Shown one piece after another: positions 9,235 through 17,557 of a DNA stretch of 64,000 bases (the first letter of the stretch is position 1; the number at the start of each line of letters is the position of its first letter). The notes under the pieces were generated by a model. The model was not told where the DNA came from. It did no database searches and was given only the letters and a program-made list of their open reading frames with translations. The translations under genes were made by a program, and so were the position numbers. Origin of the DNA: Fidelibacterota bacterium. GTDB taxonomy: Bacteria > Marinisomatota > Marinisomatia > Marinisomatales > S15-B10. The stretch covers positions 40,595-104,594 of the forward strand of contig PAYY01000007.1 of assembly GCA_002715465.1 (NCBI GenBank). The letters run 5' to 3'.

Positions 9235-9242
9235 GTGGATAA
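9223..9242 (-). promoter_or_regulatory. Two DnaA boxes overlapping the dnaA start
   Basis: TGTGGATAA occurs at 9223-9231 and again at 9234-9242. Each is the perfect reverse complement of the DnaA box TTATCCACA. The second contains the dnaA GTG start codon (9235-9237). Binding of DnaA here would be expected to repress its own gene, as in several bacteria, and may also contribute to origin function. Confidence 0.8.
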
Positions 9243-10599
9243 AACAACTTTGACAGCTTCGGATCTTTGGTCCGCTGTTTCTACAGAAATTCGTTCAGTT
9301 CTTAATGAACAAACATATGCAACTTGGTTTGAACCAATTAGCGCTGTTGGTTTAGATGCCAAATCAATTACTTTAGAGGTTCCTAGTAAGTTTTATTATG
9401 AATGGATTGATCGTCATTATAGAAAAATGCTTTTATCAAAGATTAAAGCTATTTCAGGAAAAAAGTTAATTGTTCGTTATAGTGTTGTTCTTGGAGAACC
9501 AGAGAAAAAAGAGACAAACGGTGATAATGCTATAGAAAAAAGTATAGACCCTAATGAGAGATTTTATGATAGTGGAAGCCGCTTAAACAAACGGTATACC
9601 TTTACCAGTTTTGTAGAAGGTTCAAACAATCAGCTAGCAAAAGCGGCTAGTGTTTCAGTGGCCGATTCACCAGGACAAACCTCTTTTAACCCACTTGTTA
9701 TATATGGAGGTGTAGGCTTAGGAAAGACTCATTTGCTGCAAGCAATAGGCAATAAAGTTTTAATAAGAAAACCTGCTCCAAAAGTTCATTATACAACTAG
9801 CGAAAAATTCACTCTGGATTTTATTTCCGCTATTCAAAATAACAATAGCTCAAACTTTTCAACAAGATATAGAAATGTTGATGTCTTGTTAGTTGATGAT
9901 ATACAGTTTTTGCAAAAGAAAGAACAAACACAAGAACAATTTTTTCATACTTTTAATGATTTATATCAACGAGGAAAGCAAGTAATCCTTACAATGGATA
10001 GACACCCCAGTGAATTATATGGTTTAAAAGATCGACTTTTGTCAAGGTTTCAATCAGGTCTTATTGTTGATGTTCAGGCACCAAATTTAGAAACAAGGAT
10101 TGCGATTCTTCAAAAAAAAGCAGCGGATGATAGTCTTGAAATACCTTTTGAAATTACAGAGCTTATCGCTACAAATGTTCGGGGAAATATTCGAGAGATG
10201 GAAGGAGCTTTAATAAAACTTTTAGCATATTCATCCCTTTCCCATACTGATATAACAATGTCGTTGGCTAAACGTGCTTTGAGAGAAACTTTGGGGCGGT
10301 CTGGTGCAAAAAGTGTGTCTATAGATGATGTTATACAGAGCGTTAGCGAATCCCTAGATGTACCAGAAAATAAATTAATTGGAAGAGGTAGAAAAATGGA
10401 AGTTGCAAATGCTAGGCAGGTTGCAATGTATTTATCAAGGGAAGTTGTAGGCGCATCACTAGAAAATATCGGTTTACATTTTGGAGGTAGAGACCATACA
10501 ACAGTTATTCATGCTTGCCGTTCAGTAAAAGGAAAAATGAATAATAAATCAGATTTCCAACGCCAAGTAGATGGAATTCGATCTCAATTAGAATTTTAG
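9235..10599 (+). CDS. dnaA: Chromosomal replication initiator DnaA
   Basis: A 454-residue AAA+ initiator that binds DnaA boxes and melts the origin. Seen: domain I (LWSAVSTEIRSVLNEQTYATWFEP), a short domain II, Walker A GGVGLGKTHLL near residue 158, Walker B LLVDDIQF near 219, sensor 2 region VRGNIREMEGAL, and the domain IV signature GRDHTTVIHACRSV near 418. The GTG start follows an in-frame TAA by only three bases, so it cannot begin further upstream; a TTG at 9250 is the only near alternative. No strong ribosome-binding site is visible. Confidence 0.98.
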   Translation: MDKTTLTASDLWSAVSTEIRSVLNEQTYATWFEPISAVGLDAKSITLEVPSKFYYEWIDRHYRKMLLSKIKAISGKKLIVRYSVVLGEPEKKETNGDNAIEKSIDPNERFYDSGSRLNKRYTFTSFVEGSNNQLAKAASVSVADSPGQTSFNPLVIYGGVGLGKTHLLQAIGNKVLIRKPAPKVHYTTSEKFTLDFISAIQNNNSSNFSTRYRNVDVLLVDDIQFLQKKEQTQEQFFHTFNDLYQRGKQVILTMDRHPSELYGLKDRLLSRFQSGLIVDVQAPNLETRIAILQKKAADDSLEIPFEITELIATNVRGNIREMEGALIKLLAYSSLSHTDITMSLAKRALRETLGRSGAKSVSIDDVIQSVSESLDVPENKLIGRGRKMEVANARQVAMYLSREVVGASLENIGLHFGGRDHTTVIHACRSVKGKMNNKSDFQRQVDGIRSQLEF

Positions 10600-10648
10600 T
10601 TTTACTTAATATGTTTGATAAGTGTATATTTATACGCTGTTTGTACCC

Positions 10649-11260
10649 ATGTTTTTAACTAAAAGACAAAAAGAAATAGTAGACTACCTTCGTGGTTATA
10701 TATCACGATATGGATATGCACCAACTTTTGATGAAATAGCTTCAAGCTTTGGATTTACTTCCAAAGGAACAGTTTATAAACATATTCGTGCTCTTAAAGA
10801 AAAAGGTGTTATTCATCATCAATGGAATAAAGCCAGATCAATTGAATTTACCCCAGAAAAAACATCAATAAATAATCTTGAAATTTTAGGCGTAGTTTCA
10901 GCGGGTAAACCAATAGAAGCAATTCCTAATCCAGAAGCTATTGAGGTTCCATCTTCTTTTTTGCAAAGAGGAAAGCACTATGTTTTAAAAGTATTCGGAG
11001 ATTCTATGATAGAGGATCATATACAAAGTGGAGATTTTGTTATTATCCAAGAAAAAGTAGAAGCATTAAACGGACAAACAGTTGTAGCTCTTATTGATCA
11101 TAATGAAGTTACAATAAAAAAGTTTTTTCGAAGAGATGACAAGATCGAACTACATCCCGCTAATAGATACATGGAACCAATGATATATAATTTAGACAAA
11201 GTAAAAATCCAAGGAATTGTCGTAGGTGTAATGCGAAAGTATAATGGAGATTATAGATGA
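10649..11260 (+). CDS. lexA: LexA repressor, SOS regulator
   Basis: A 203-residue self-cleaving repressor from ATG 10649. Seen: an N-terminal winged helix (TKRQKEIVDYL, YGYAPTFDEIASSFG, TVYKHIRALKEKG), the Ala-Gly cleavage site in VVSAGKPIE, the catalytic Ser in GDSMIED and the catalytic Lys in VTIKKFF. An in-frame GTG at 10622 would add nine residues (MYIYTLFVP) not typical of LexA, so I prefer 10649. A short inverted repeat, GTATATTTATAC at 10624-10635, lies where an autoregulatory operator might be, but it is not a known SOS box. It is followed by the peroxiredoxin with an ATGA overlap. Confidence 0.95.
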   Translation: MFLTKRQKEIVDYLRGYISRYGYAPTFDEIASSFGFTSKGTVYKHIRALKEKGVIHHQWNKARSIEFTPEKTSINNLEILGVVSAGKPIEAIPNPEAIEVPSSFLQRGKHYVLKVFGDSMIEDHIQSGDFVIIQEKVEALNGQTVVALIDHNEVTIKKFFRRDDKIELHPANRYMEPMIYNLDKVKIQGIVVGVMRKYNGDYR

Positions 11261-11709
11261 TAAAAATAGGACAAAGTCTAGGAAAAGTAAATTTCTTAAA
11301 TCAAGATGGAGAAACCATAAGGCTTAATTCAAAAAAACGGAAAGTCATTTTTTGTTATCCAAAAGCAAATACACCTGGATGAACCATTGAAGCAACTGAG
11401 TTTCAGTTGCTAATAGAACGATTTCATAAAAAAGACATAGAAGTATATGGTCTATCCGCTGATCCCGAAAGTTTAATAAAAAAATTTTCTCAAAAATGCA
11501 ATTTCTCTTTTTCACTTCTTACTGATCCTGACCATACACAGCTTAAAAAGTTAGGTGCTTGGGGAAAGAAAAAAATGTATGGCAAAGAATATGAAGGAAT
11601 AATTAGAAGTACATATGTTCTTGATGAAGAAAACATAATTACACATGTTTTTCCAAAGGTGTCAGTTAAAGGTCATGCTGAAGAAGTAGCAAAAACACTT
11701 AATATATAA
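11257..11709 (+). CDS. Selenocysteine-containing peroxiredoxin (BCP/PrxQ type), TGA read through
   Basis: Starts at ATG 11257 (overlapping the lexA stop as ATGA) and runs 151 codons to 11709 with one in-frame TGA at 11380-11382, codon 42. In BCP/PrxQ peroxiredoxins the active site reads P-x-x-x-T-P-G-C-T; here it reads PKANTPG-TGA-TIEATEF, so the TGA falls exactly on the peroxidatic cysteine. The rest is normal: LSADPESLIKKF, FSLLTDPDHTQLKKLGAWG, IIRSTYVLDEE with the active-site Arg, and KGHAEEV; total length (150) is the family norm. The usual resolving Cys five residues on is Thr; another Cys is at KKFSQKCNF. A 9-bp hairpin follows the TGA. I infer selenocysteine insertion. A nonsense mutation is the alternative, but it would have to hit precisely this codon. 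Automatic calling would give only a truncated product from a TTG at 11407. Confidence 0.85.
11391..11411 (+). promoter_or_regulatory. Candidate bacterial SECIS hairpin
   Basis: AGCAACTGA (11391-11399) and TCAGTTGCT (11403-11411) are perfect reverse complements, giving a 9-bp stem closed by the loop GTT (11400-11402). The loop begins with G, 18 bases after the in-frame TGA. Known bacterial SECIS elements are hairpins just downstream of UGA with a G at the start of a small apical loop, so position and shape fit. Confidence 0.75.
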
Positions 11710-11711
11710 AT

Positions 11712-12254
11712 ATGAGACTATTACCATCTCAGTCTTTGCTTCTGGTAGTTGATGTACAAGAAAAAATATTTTCGAGTATTTTTGAAAAACAAAAGACTAA
11801 GAATAAAATATGTAGAATAATTGATGGAGCAATTACATTAAAAATTCCAATTATTTGGACCGAACAGTATCCAAAAGGTCTAGGCTCTACAATTAAAGAT
11901 ATTAAAACGAGAATGAAAGATAGAATGCTGTTTGAAAAAACAACATTTAGTTGTTTGCGAGATAATGAAATAGCTTTAGAATTAAAGGGTCAAAAAAGAC
12001 AACAAATTCTTATTTGTGGAATTGAAACACATATTTGTATTTATCAAACAGTTCAAGATATAGTGTCTAATAATTTTCAAGCACATGTAATTGCAGATGC
12101 TGTAGGTTCTCGATATAAAACAGACCATGATTGTGGATTATTAAAAATAGGGAAATTAGGGGCTGAACTTACCACTTGTGAGACGGCGCTTTTTGAACTA
12201 GTAGCTGATTCGAAAAATATAAATTTCAAAGCTATTTCAAAAATAATAAAATAG
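11712..12254 (+). CDS. Isochorismatase-family cysteine hydrolase
   Basis: A 180-residue cytosolic hydrolase of the isochorismatase/nicotinamidase superfamily. Seen: the catalytic Asp in LLVVDVQEKIF, the middle segment IPIIWTEQYPKGLG (the Lys is a likely triad member), and the nucleophile Cys in CGIETHICIYQTVQDI. Its closest look is to the YcaC/ISOC-type subgroup of unknown substrate. It starts two bases after the peroxiredoxin stop and is probably in the same operon. The substrate cannot be told from sequence. Confidence 0.85.
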   Translation: MRLLPSQSLLLVVDVQEKIFSSIFEKQKTKNKICRIIDGAITLKIPIIWTEQYPKGLGSTIKDIKTRMKDRMLFEKTTFSCLRDNEIALELKGQKRQQILICGIETHICIYQTVQDIVSNNFQAHVIADAVGSRYKTDHDCGLLKIGKLGAELTTCETALFELVADSKNINFKAISKIIK

Positions 12255-12297
12255 GTTTTTTTAGAGACTGAACAAACCAATCTTTAACTTTTATGAA

Positions 12298-13587
12298 ATG
12301 AAAAAACATCATTTTGAAATAATAAAAGAATCTGCTGGCATCACTGAATATCGCCATAAATTAAATAAACTTACAGTTTTGTTATTAGAAAAAAAATCTG
12401 CACCTGTAGTAACATTTATGGTAACATATATGGTTGGATCTCGTAATGAGGCAATTGGGTATACAGGATCTACACACTTATTAGAACATCTTATGTTTAA
12501 AGGGTCTAATCGATTTAACAAAAACAATGGGAAAGCTATTTGGAATGTTTTACAAGATGTAGGGGCTATTATAAACGCCACCACTTGGTTTGACAGAACA
12601 AACTATTTTGAACTATTGCCAAAGGAACATCTGCCAAAAGCTGTAGCAATAGAAGCGGATAGAATGAGGCATGCGTTTATTAAAGATAAAGATAGAAAAT
12701 CAGAAATGACTGTAGTAAGAAATGAGTTTGATCGTGGAGAGAATGATCCTTGGGAAGTTCTTGATAAAAATATTTGGGCAACGGCATATCAAGCACATCC
12801 TTATCATCATTCAACAATAGGTTGGCAATCCGATATAGAAAATGTACCAACGGAAAGATTAAAAAAATTTTATGATACATATTATTGGCCAAACAATGCA
12901 ACAGTATCAGTTATAGGTGATTTTGAAAAAAATGAAACATTAATTCTTTTAGAAAAAGAGTTTGGGACTATTCCAAAAGCATCTCATCCAATACCAGACG
13001 TATATACTTCAGAGCCTAAACAAGAGGGACCTAGAAGAGTAACAGTAAAACGTAATGGAGAAATACCTATTGTAGGAATAGCACATAAAATTCCTGAAGG
13101 AACCAATAAAGATATTTTCCCTTTGCAACTATTAGGAAGAATTTTAGGCTATGGTAAGAACAGCAGGTTTTATAAACGATTTATTGATTTAGGGAAAGCA
13201 TCAGACATCAGTGTCTGGTCTTACCCTTTACATGATAATGGTTTGTTTATTTCCTATCTTTTTATTTCAGGAAATGATACTTGCGAAGAAATTGAGAAAG
13301 AAATCTTAGAAGAATATTCATTAATTAAATCAAAAGGTGTTTCTGCTAAAGAACTCCAAAGAGCAAAGTCCCAAATTAGAGCTGAAACAGCCTTCTCAAG
13401 AGATGGAAGTTATTCTATTGCGAGTAATCTTAATGAAGCTATAGCTATTGGAAACTGGACTTTTTTTACAACCTATATTAAAGAAATAGAAAAAGTAACC
13501 AAAAATGATATTCAACGCGTTGCTCGGACATACCTTGTAGAAGATCAAAGTACTACGGGCTTTTTTGAAACTCTCCCAAAATTATAA
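12298..13587 (+). CDS. M16 zinc peptidase, catalytic subunit
   Basis: A 429-residue pitrilysin-family metallopeptidase. Seen: the inverted zinc motif HLLEH in GSTHLLEHLMFKGS near residue 62, and the downstream Glu ligand region MTVVRNEFDRGENDP. No signal peptide is obvious, so a cytosolic location or export by another route is possible. It overlaps the following M16 gene by 23 bases. Paired M16 genes of this kind often encode a heterodimer with one active and one inactive subunit. The start ATG 12298 follows an A/T-rich leader. Confidence 0.93.
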   Translation: MKKHHFEIIKESAGITEYRHKLNKLTVLLLEKKSAPVVTFMVTYMVGSRNEAIGYTGSTHLLEHLMFKGSNRFNKNNGKAIWNVLQDVGAIINATTWFDRTNYFELLPKEHLPKAVAIEADRMRHAFIKDKDRKSEMTVVRNEFDRGENDPWEVLDKNIWATAYQAHPYHHSTIGWQSDIENVPTERLKKFYDTYYWPNNATVSVIGDFEKNETLILLEKEFGTIPKASHPIPDVYTSEPKQEGPRRVTVKRNGEIPIVGIAHKIPEGTNKDIFPLQLLGRILGYGKNSRFYKRFIDLGKASDISVWSYPLHDNGLFISYLFISGNDTCEEIEKEILEEYSLIKSKGVSAKELQRAKSQIRAETAFSRDGSYSIASNLNEAIAIGNWTFFTTYIKEIEKVTKNDIQRVARTYLVEDQSTTGFFETLPKL

Positions 13588-14875
13588 AAAGATATTAGAT
13601 AGTTTGGTAACATGCTTAGCAAAAAAAATTGTCACATCAAAACCACTTGAAGGTTTAAATCTCTATTCATTGGTTACAAATATAAAGGATGTCGTTACAG
13701 TAAAAGGAAGCTTTTTAGGTGGAGATATATTTGCAAAAAAGAATATCCTTGTTCCTGAAATTGCGGCATCTATGTTGGATTTAGGTACAAGGACAAAAGA
13801 TAAGTTTCAAATAAGTTCTACACTTGAAATGGTTGGGGCAAGGATAGCATTTTCTTCAGGTAGATATCGAGTTCATTTTTCCGCACGATGTTTAAAAGAA
13901 AATGTAGGTTTAGTTATTAAGCTTTTAGCTGAGCAGTTAATGGGGCCAGCATATAGTGAGAATGATTTAAAAACGACTATTAAAAGGCGTAATGCCGAGC
14001 TAAAAAAACTTAAAGAAGATACAAGAACCCGTGCAATCTTAACTTTTTTACGAGAACTTTATCCAACGAATCATCCTAATTGTCCTCCAAGCTTAAACGC
14101 ACAAATAGATGCCATAGAAAAAATCAGAGCCACTGATTTAAAGGATTTTCACAGTAATAATTATGGTCTAGGTAGTTTTAATATATGTTGTGTAGGGGAT
14201 GTAGATCATTCTAGCATTGAAAAACATTTGCTAGAAAATTTTAATGACTGGTGTCTTTCCGGTTTAAAAAAACCAAAACCTTTAACAATTAAATCAAAAA
14301 AATTAAAAGAAAAAATGGAAAAAACTGTAAATATTCCTGATAAATCTAGTTCGGATCTCATTACAGGACATGGTATTGGCATAAATAGAGAACATAAAGA
14401 TTATTATTCAGTTATGATGAGCCATTTTATTTTAGGCGGTAATTTTTCAGCGCGACTTATGTCGACAGTAAGAGATCAAGAAGGTCTTACTTATGGAATT
14501 CAATCTACTACAGCTGGTATTGAAGAAGACAATGATGGCCATTGGTATATTTGGGGAACATTTCCTCCCGATAAGATTGACCTAGCTAAGGAATCAATTG
14601 AAAATCAATTAAAATTATGGTATAGAAAAGGTGTGACGGCAAATGAACTTACTGCAAAAAAAGCAACTATCACGGGTAACTATCAAGTAGGCTTAGATAC
14701 TACCTCAGGATTAGCAAATCGTATTATAACAACAGTAGAAAAAGGCAAACAATTATCTTTTATGGATCAATATCTTGATATAATTAATGAGATAACACTT
14801 GAAGAAGTTAATGACGCAATTGTACGATACTGTGATTTAGATAATCGTATTACAGTTATAGCCGGTAGTATTTAA
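13565..14875 (+). CDS. M16 peptidase-like protein, non-catalytic subunit
   Basis: A 436-residue M16-fold protein. The position of the HxxEH zinc motif is occupied by EIAASMLDLGT, so catalytic residues are absent, while the C-terminal M16 signature is present (LGGNFSARLMSTVRDQEGLTYGIQ). This is the usual picture for the partner (beta-like) subunit of a two-gene M16 protease, which supplies the R/Y motif for substrate binding. It starts at TTG 13565 inside the end of the catalytic subunit gene; later TTG starts are possible. Confidence 0.9.
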   Translation: MKLSQNYKKILDSLVTCLAKKIVTSKPLEGLNLYSLVTNIKDVVTVKGSFLGGDIFAKKNILVPEIAASMLDLGTRTKDKFQISSTLEMVGARIAFSSGRYRVHFSARCLKENVGLVIKLLAEQLMGPAYSENDLKTTIKRRNAELKKLKEDTRTRAILTFLRELYPTNHPNCPPSLNAQIDAIEKIRATDLKDFHSNNYGLGSFNICCVGDVDHSSIEKHLLENFNDWCLSGLKKPKPLTIKSKKLKEKMEKTVNIPDKSSSDLITGHGIGINREHKDYYSVMMSHFILGGNFSARLMSTVRDQEGLTYGIQSTTAGIEEDNDGHWYIWGTFPPDKIDLAKESIENQLKLWYRKGVTANELTAKKATITGNYQVGLDTTSGLANRIITTVEKGKQLSFMDQYLDIINEITLEEVNDAIVRYCDLDNRITVIAGSI

Positions 14876-14882
14876 TAGAGGT

Positions 14883-15338
14883 ATGGATATTATTCTTACT
14901 GCAGCTGTAACAATTAATGGAATGATAGCTCGGGAGGAGATGGAATATGTTAATTGGTCGGCAGATTTATCATTGTTTAGAGAACAAACAATACAACAAA
15001 CGGTAGTGATGGGATCAATAACTTACAAAACTTTAAAGAAAAACTTAGAAAATAGAACTATTATAGTAATGCATCGTGACATGGATGCCAAAACGGTACT
15101 CTCCAAAGTAAATTCAGAACGCTGTTTTATTATTGGGGGGGCAAGGACTTATAGTCTATTTGCGCCCTTTTTAACACACATATTCATTACTCCTCATCCA
15201 TTAGTTTTTAAATCAAATTCTATTCCTTTGTTTTCTCATCTTAATAATGATTTGGATTTATCCTTTATTCAAAAAATTCCTGTAGATGAAGAAAAAGGAA
15301 TTTTTCAACTTCAATATAAAATTGTTAAACACACGTGA
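14883..15338 (+). CDS. Dihydrofolate reductase-like protein
   Basis: A 151-residue protein with DHFR-fold signatures: ILTAAVTINGMIA at the N-terminus, VVMGSITYKTLKK (NADPH-binding), and CFIIGGARTYSLFAPF near residue 85. The early acidic catalytic position typical of FolA is not clear, so it may be a true DHFR, a RibD-C-like reductase or another pteridine reductase. The ribosome-binding site is GAGGT just before ATG (TAGAGGTATGG). Its end overlaps the esterase gene. Confidence 0.7.
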   Translation: MDIILTAAVTINGMIAREEMEYVNWSADLSLFREQTIQQTVVMGSITYKTLKKNLENRTIIVMHRDMDAKTVLSKVNSERCFIIGGARTYSLFAPFLTHIFITPHPLVFKSNSIPLFSHLNNDLDLSFIQKIPVDEEKGIFQLQYKIVKHT

Positions 15339-15948
15339 GTTAAAATTAGGTAAAGAAAAAGCTGATAAGGCCTGTATTGTTTTGCATGGTTGGGGTGCCA
15401 ACAAAGACGATTTAGTCCCTCTGTTACACACCCTTAATTTGAAGCAATACCATTGTTTTTTCCCCGATGCTCCTTTTGATGTGCCGGGTACCTTTGGCAA
15501 AGGAAAAAGTTGGTTTTCATTTCCATTAAACAAAGAATCAGAAAAAGAATTCTTAGAAAGTAAAACTGAATTGTTAAACTATTTATATGGAATCAAAAAA
15601 AGAGGATTTGATTTAAAAGATATAGTATTTCTTGGTTTTTCTCAAGGAGGAGCTATGTCTTTAGAAATGTTTTTGAGTAATAAAACAAGAATAGGGGGTG
15701 TTATAGTTTTGAGCGGCTTTTTGATAAATGAATTACATTATGTTATGCTAAATAATGATATGAAAAAAACTCCATTGTTCATCGCTCATGGTCATAATGA
15801 TAACATTTTACCATTTGAGGAATCTAAACATAGTGCTGAAAACTTAAAAAATATGGGGTTAAATATAATGTGGAGAGAATATCCTATGGCACATGAGATA
15901 TCTGCTAATGAAATTGACGATATAAGAAAATTTTTAGATTCAATTTAA
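15286..15948 (+). CDS. Alpha/beta hydrolase, carboxylesterase/phospholipase type
   Basis: A 220-residue serine hydrolase. Seen: the oxyanion region CIVLHGWGANKDDL, the nucleophile elbow GFSQGGAMS, the catalytic Asp in HGHNDNILPF, and the His in YPMAHEIS. This order and size match the esterase/acyl-protein thioesterase-like family (YpfH/EstB). The ATG at 15286 overlaps the previous gene by 53 bases; an in-frame TTG at 15322 would shorten the overlap. Substrate unknown. Confidence 0.88.
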   Translation: MKKKEFFNFNIKLLNTRELKLGKEKADKACIVLHGWGANKDDLVPLLHTLNLKQYHCFFPDAPFDVPGTFGKGKSWFSFPLNKESEKEFLESKTELLNYLYGIKKRGFDLKDIVFLGFSQGGAMSLEMFLSNKTRIGGVIVLSGFLINELHYVMLNNDMKKTPLFIAHGHNDNILPFEESKHSAENLKNMGLNIMWREYPMAHEISANEIDDIRKFLDSI

Positions 15949-15966
15949 TCCTTGAAAAAATTTTGA

Positions 15967-17391
15967 TTAACTTTTTCGTTTTGCTTTTGCCAATGCTGAC
16001 TTTGCTTTAGCACGATTAACTCTATCATCAATTCCATTAATAAGATCCATATTGCCATTTAAAGCGGCTTGAACGGCTTGGTTAATTATATCTTTGGGCG
16101 GCTGTTCAGAAGAATCTCCAGCAGAGACATCGGTTGATTTAATTTTTTTAGTACCAGGTTGTATTTCCGGAATTCTCCCACTTTTTTTAGCCTTAACAAT
16201 TGCAGATTTTACTTTAGCTCTTAATATCCGATCTTTAATTGAAGCAACTGCTTCTTCATCGCCATTCATAGCTTTGAGAACATAGCTATTGATAATTGTT
16301 TCATCATCTTCTTTAGAAATAGAATCTTTTATAGCAGAGGATTCAGAAGAAATTTCTGAACCAAGATCTGGAGTCTCTGCTGGTGTTTCAGGGCGTTCAC
16401 CAGTCCGTTTAGCCTTAACAATTGCAGATTTCACTTTACCTCTTAGTATCCGATCTTCAATACCATTAATGGTATCCATATCACCATCAAGCCCCTTAAG
16501 TATATATTGATTAATTAGAATTTCTTCAGGGACATCAGGAGTAGTTGAAGTTTCAGGTATTATATTAGAACTTGGTGGAGAGCCACCAGATAAAAATTGA
16601 TTTACAAGATCTAAATGTTCTGAAGAAGCATGAGGAGGAGAGCCTGCTCTTTTAGCTTTTACAAGACCAGATTTAGCCTTTGCTCTAACTATTTTTTCAG
16701 AAATAACATTTAAAATATCAACCCCTTCATTATATGATTTGAATATTAGTGCGTTAATAAAATTATCATCAAAAGTGAATTGAATAGTAGAAGTTGGTTC
16801 ATCAGAAGTCTTTTGCCTATAATCAATGTCTGGAATAATTGCATTAAAGTTTTGAAGAACTTTTTTCCCATTCCATGAGAACATTAGCGCTGTCATAAAA
16901 TTCAACATGCTATTACTAGTTGAGCTATAGGATAATTCCACGCAGTTTTTATAATGTAAAAGGTTAAAAGTAACTATTTCTTTATTAAATGGAAAAAAAC
17001 ACATTTCCAAAACAAGTTTTTTATGTGGATCTATCGTTATAAATCGACAACGATTAAATGGTGCTCCAAAAAAAGGTTGAATATTGAAAATACTACCAAC
17101 CTCTATTTTATATTTTAATAAAGAATGTTTATGAACCCAACGATCAGCATCATCATTTGTTACTTTCAGACGATGCACCCAAGGATACCAGAGTCTATAG
17201 CTAGACATGTCCATTAGATGTTTCCAGATAATTTCGGCAGGGGCATTAACATCCAATGTGGCCTCTACGCTAGCTTTTCCAGGCTGAATTATTGAAGAAA
17301 ATTGTAGATCAAGGTTTTGTTCAGCTCCAGTAACTTTTACAAAATAATAGATAAGAAACAATAATATTAAGGCTGCAATTGCTATAGGCAT
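15967..17391 (-). CDS. Membrane-anchored SRPBCC protein with four C-terminal repeats
   Basis: 474 residues. Seen: an N-terminal membrane segment (PIAIAALILLFLIYYFVKV), then a SRPBCC/polyketide-cyclase-like domain from about residue 40 to 190 (NAPAEIIWKHLMDMSSYRLWYPWV, CRFITIDPHKKLVLEM). The C-terminal half has four copies, near residues 206, 286, 360 and 431, of a ~43-residue unit: a helix with IINxxVLxAxxGD, then INGIxDR, then RAKxKSAIVKAKR. Acidic/Pro-rich linkers join the copies. The repeats are basic and end in KAKR, which suggests a nucleic-acid or acidic-polymer surface, but I do not recognise the unit. The combination with a lipid- or hydrophobe-binding SRPBCC fold is unusual. It is convergent with the esterase and divergent from the symporter. 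Confidence 0.75.
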   Translation of the reverse strand: MPIAIAALILLFLIYYFVKVTGAEQNLDLQFSSIIQPGKASVEATLDVNAPAEIIWKHLMDMSSYRLWYPWVHRLKVTNDDADRWVHKHSLLKYKIEVGSIFNIQPFFGAPFNRCRFITIDPHKKLVLEMCFFPFNKEIVTFNLLHYKNCVELSYSSTSNSMLNFMTALMFSWNGKKVLQNFNAIIPDIDYRQKTSDEPTSTIQFTFDDNFINALIFKSYNEGVDILNVISEKIVRAKAKSGLVKAKRAGSPPHASSEHLDLVNQFLSGGSPPSSNIIPETSTTPDVPEEILINQYILKGLDGDMDTINGIEDRILRGKVKSAIVKAKRTGERPETPAETPDLGSEISSESSAIKDSISKEDDETIINSYVLKAMNGDEEAVASIKDRILRAKVKSAIVKAKKSGRIPEIQPGTKKIKSTDVSAGDSSEQPPKDIINQAVQAALNGNMDLINGIDDRVNRAKAKSALAKAKRKS

Positions 17392-17557
17392 TTTTCTTTC
17401 ACAGTATATTCCATATTACAATCATTTGATTTAATCTCAGGCTGAAATTTAATATGAAGAAATAGCATTCGGGAATTAATTTGTTTGGAAGAAAGGCTTG
17501 ATTCTTGCGCCATCATCAAGTATAATTCTAATTAATTTTATTAGGGGAATTATTTTC

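Noticed and set aside
10624..10635. GTATATTTATAC inverted repeat as a LexA operator
   Set aside because: It is in the right place before lexA, but short AT palindromes are common here and it does not match known SOS boxes. No second copy was seen upstream of other repair genes such as mfd.
11407..11709. A 100-codon gene starting at TTG 11407
   Set aside because: This is only the part of the peroxiredoxin after the TGA. The upstream frame from 11257 contains the missing start of the same domain.
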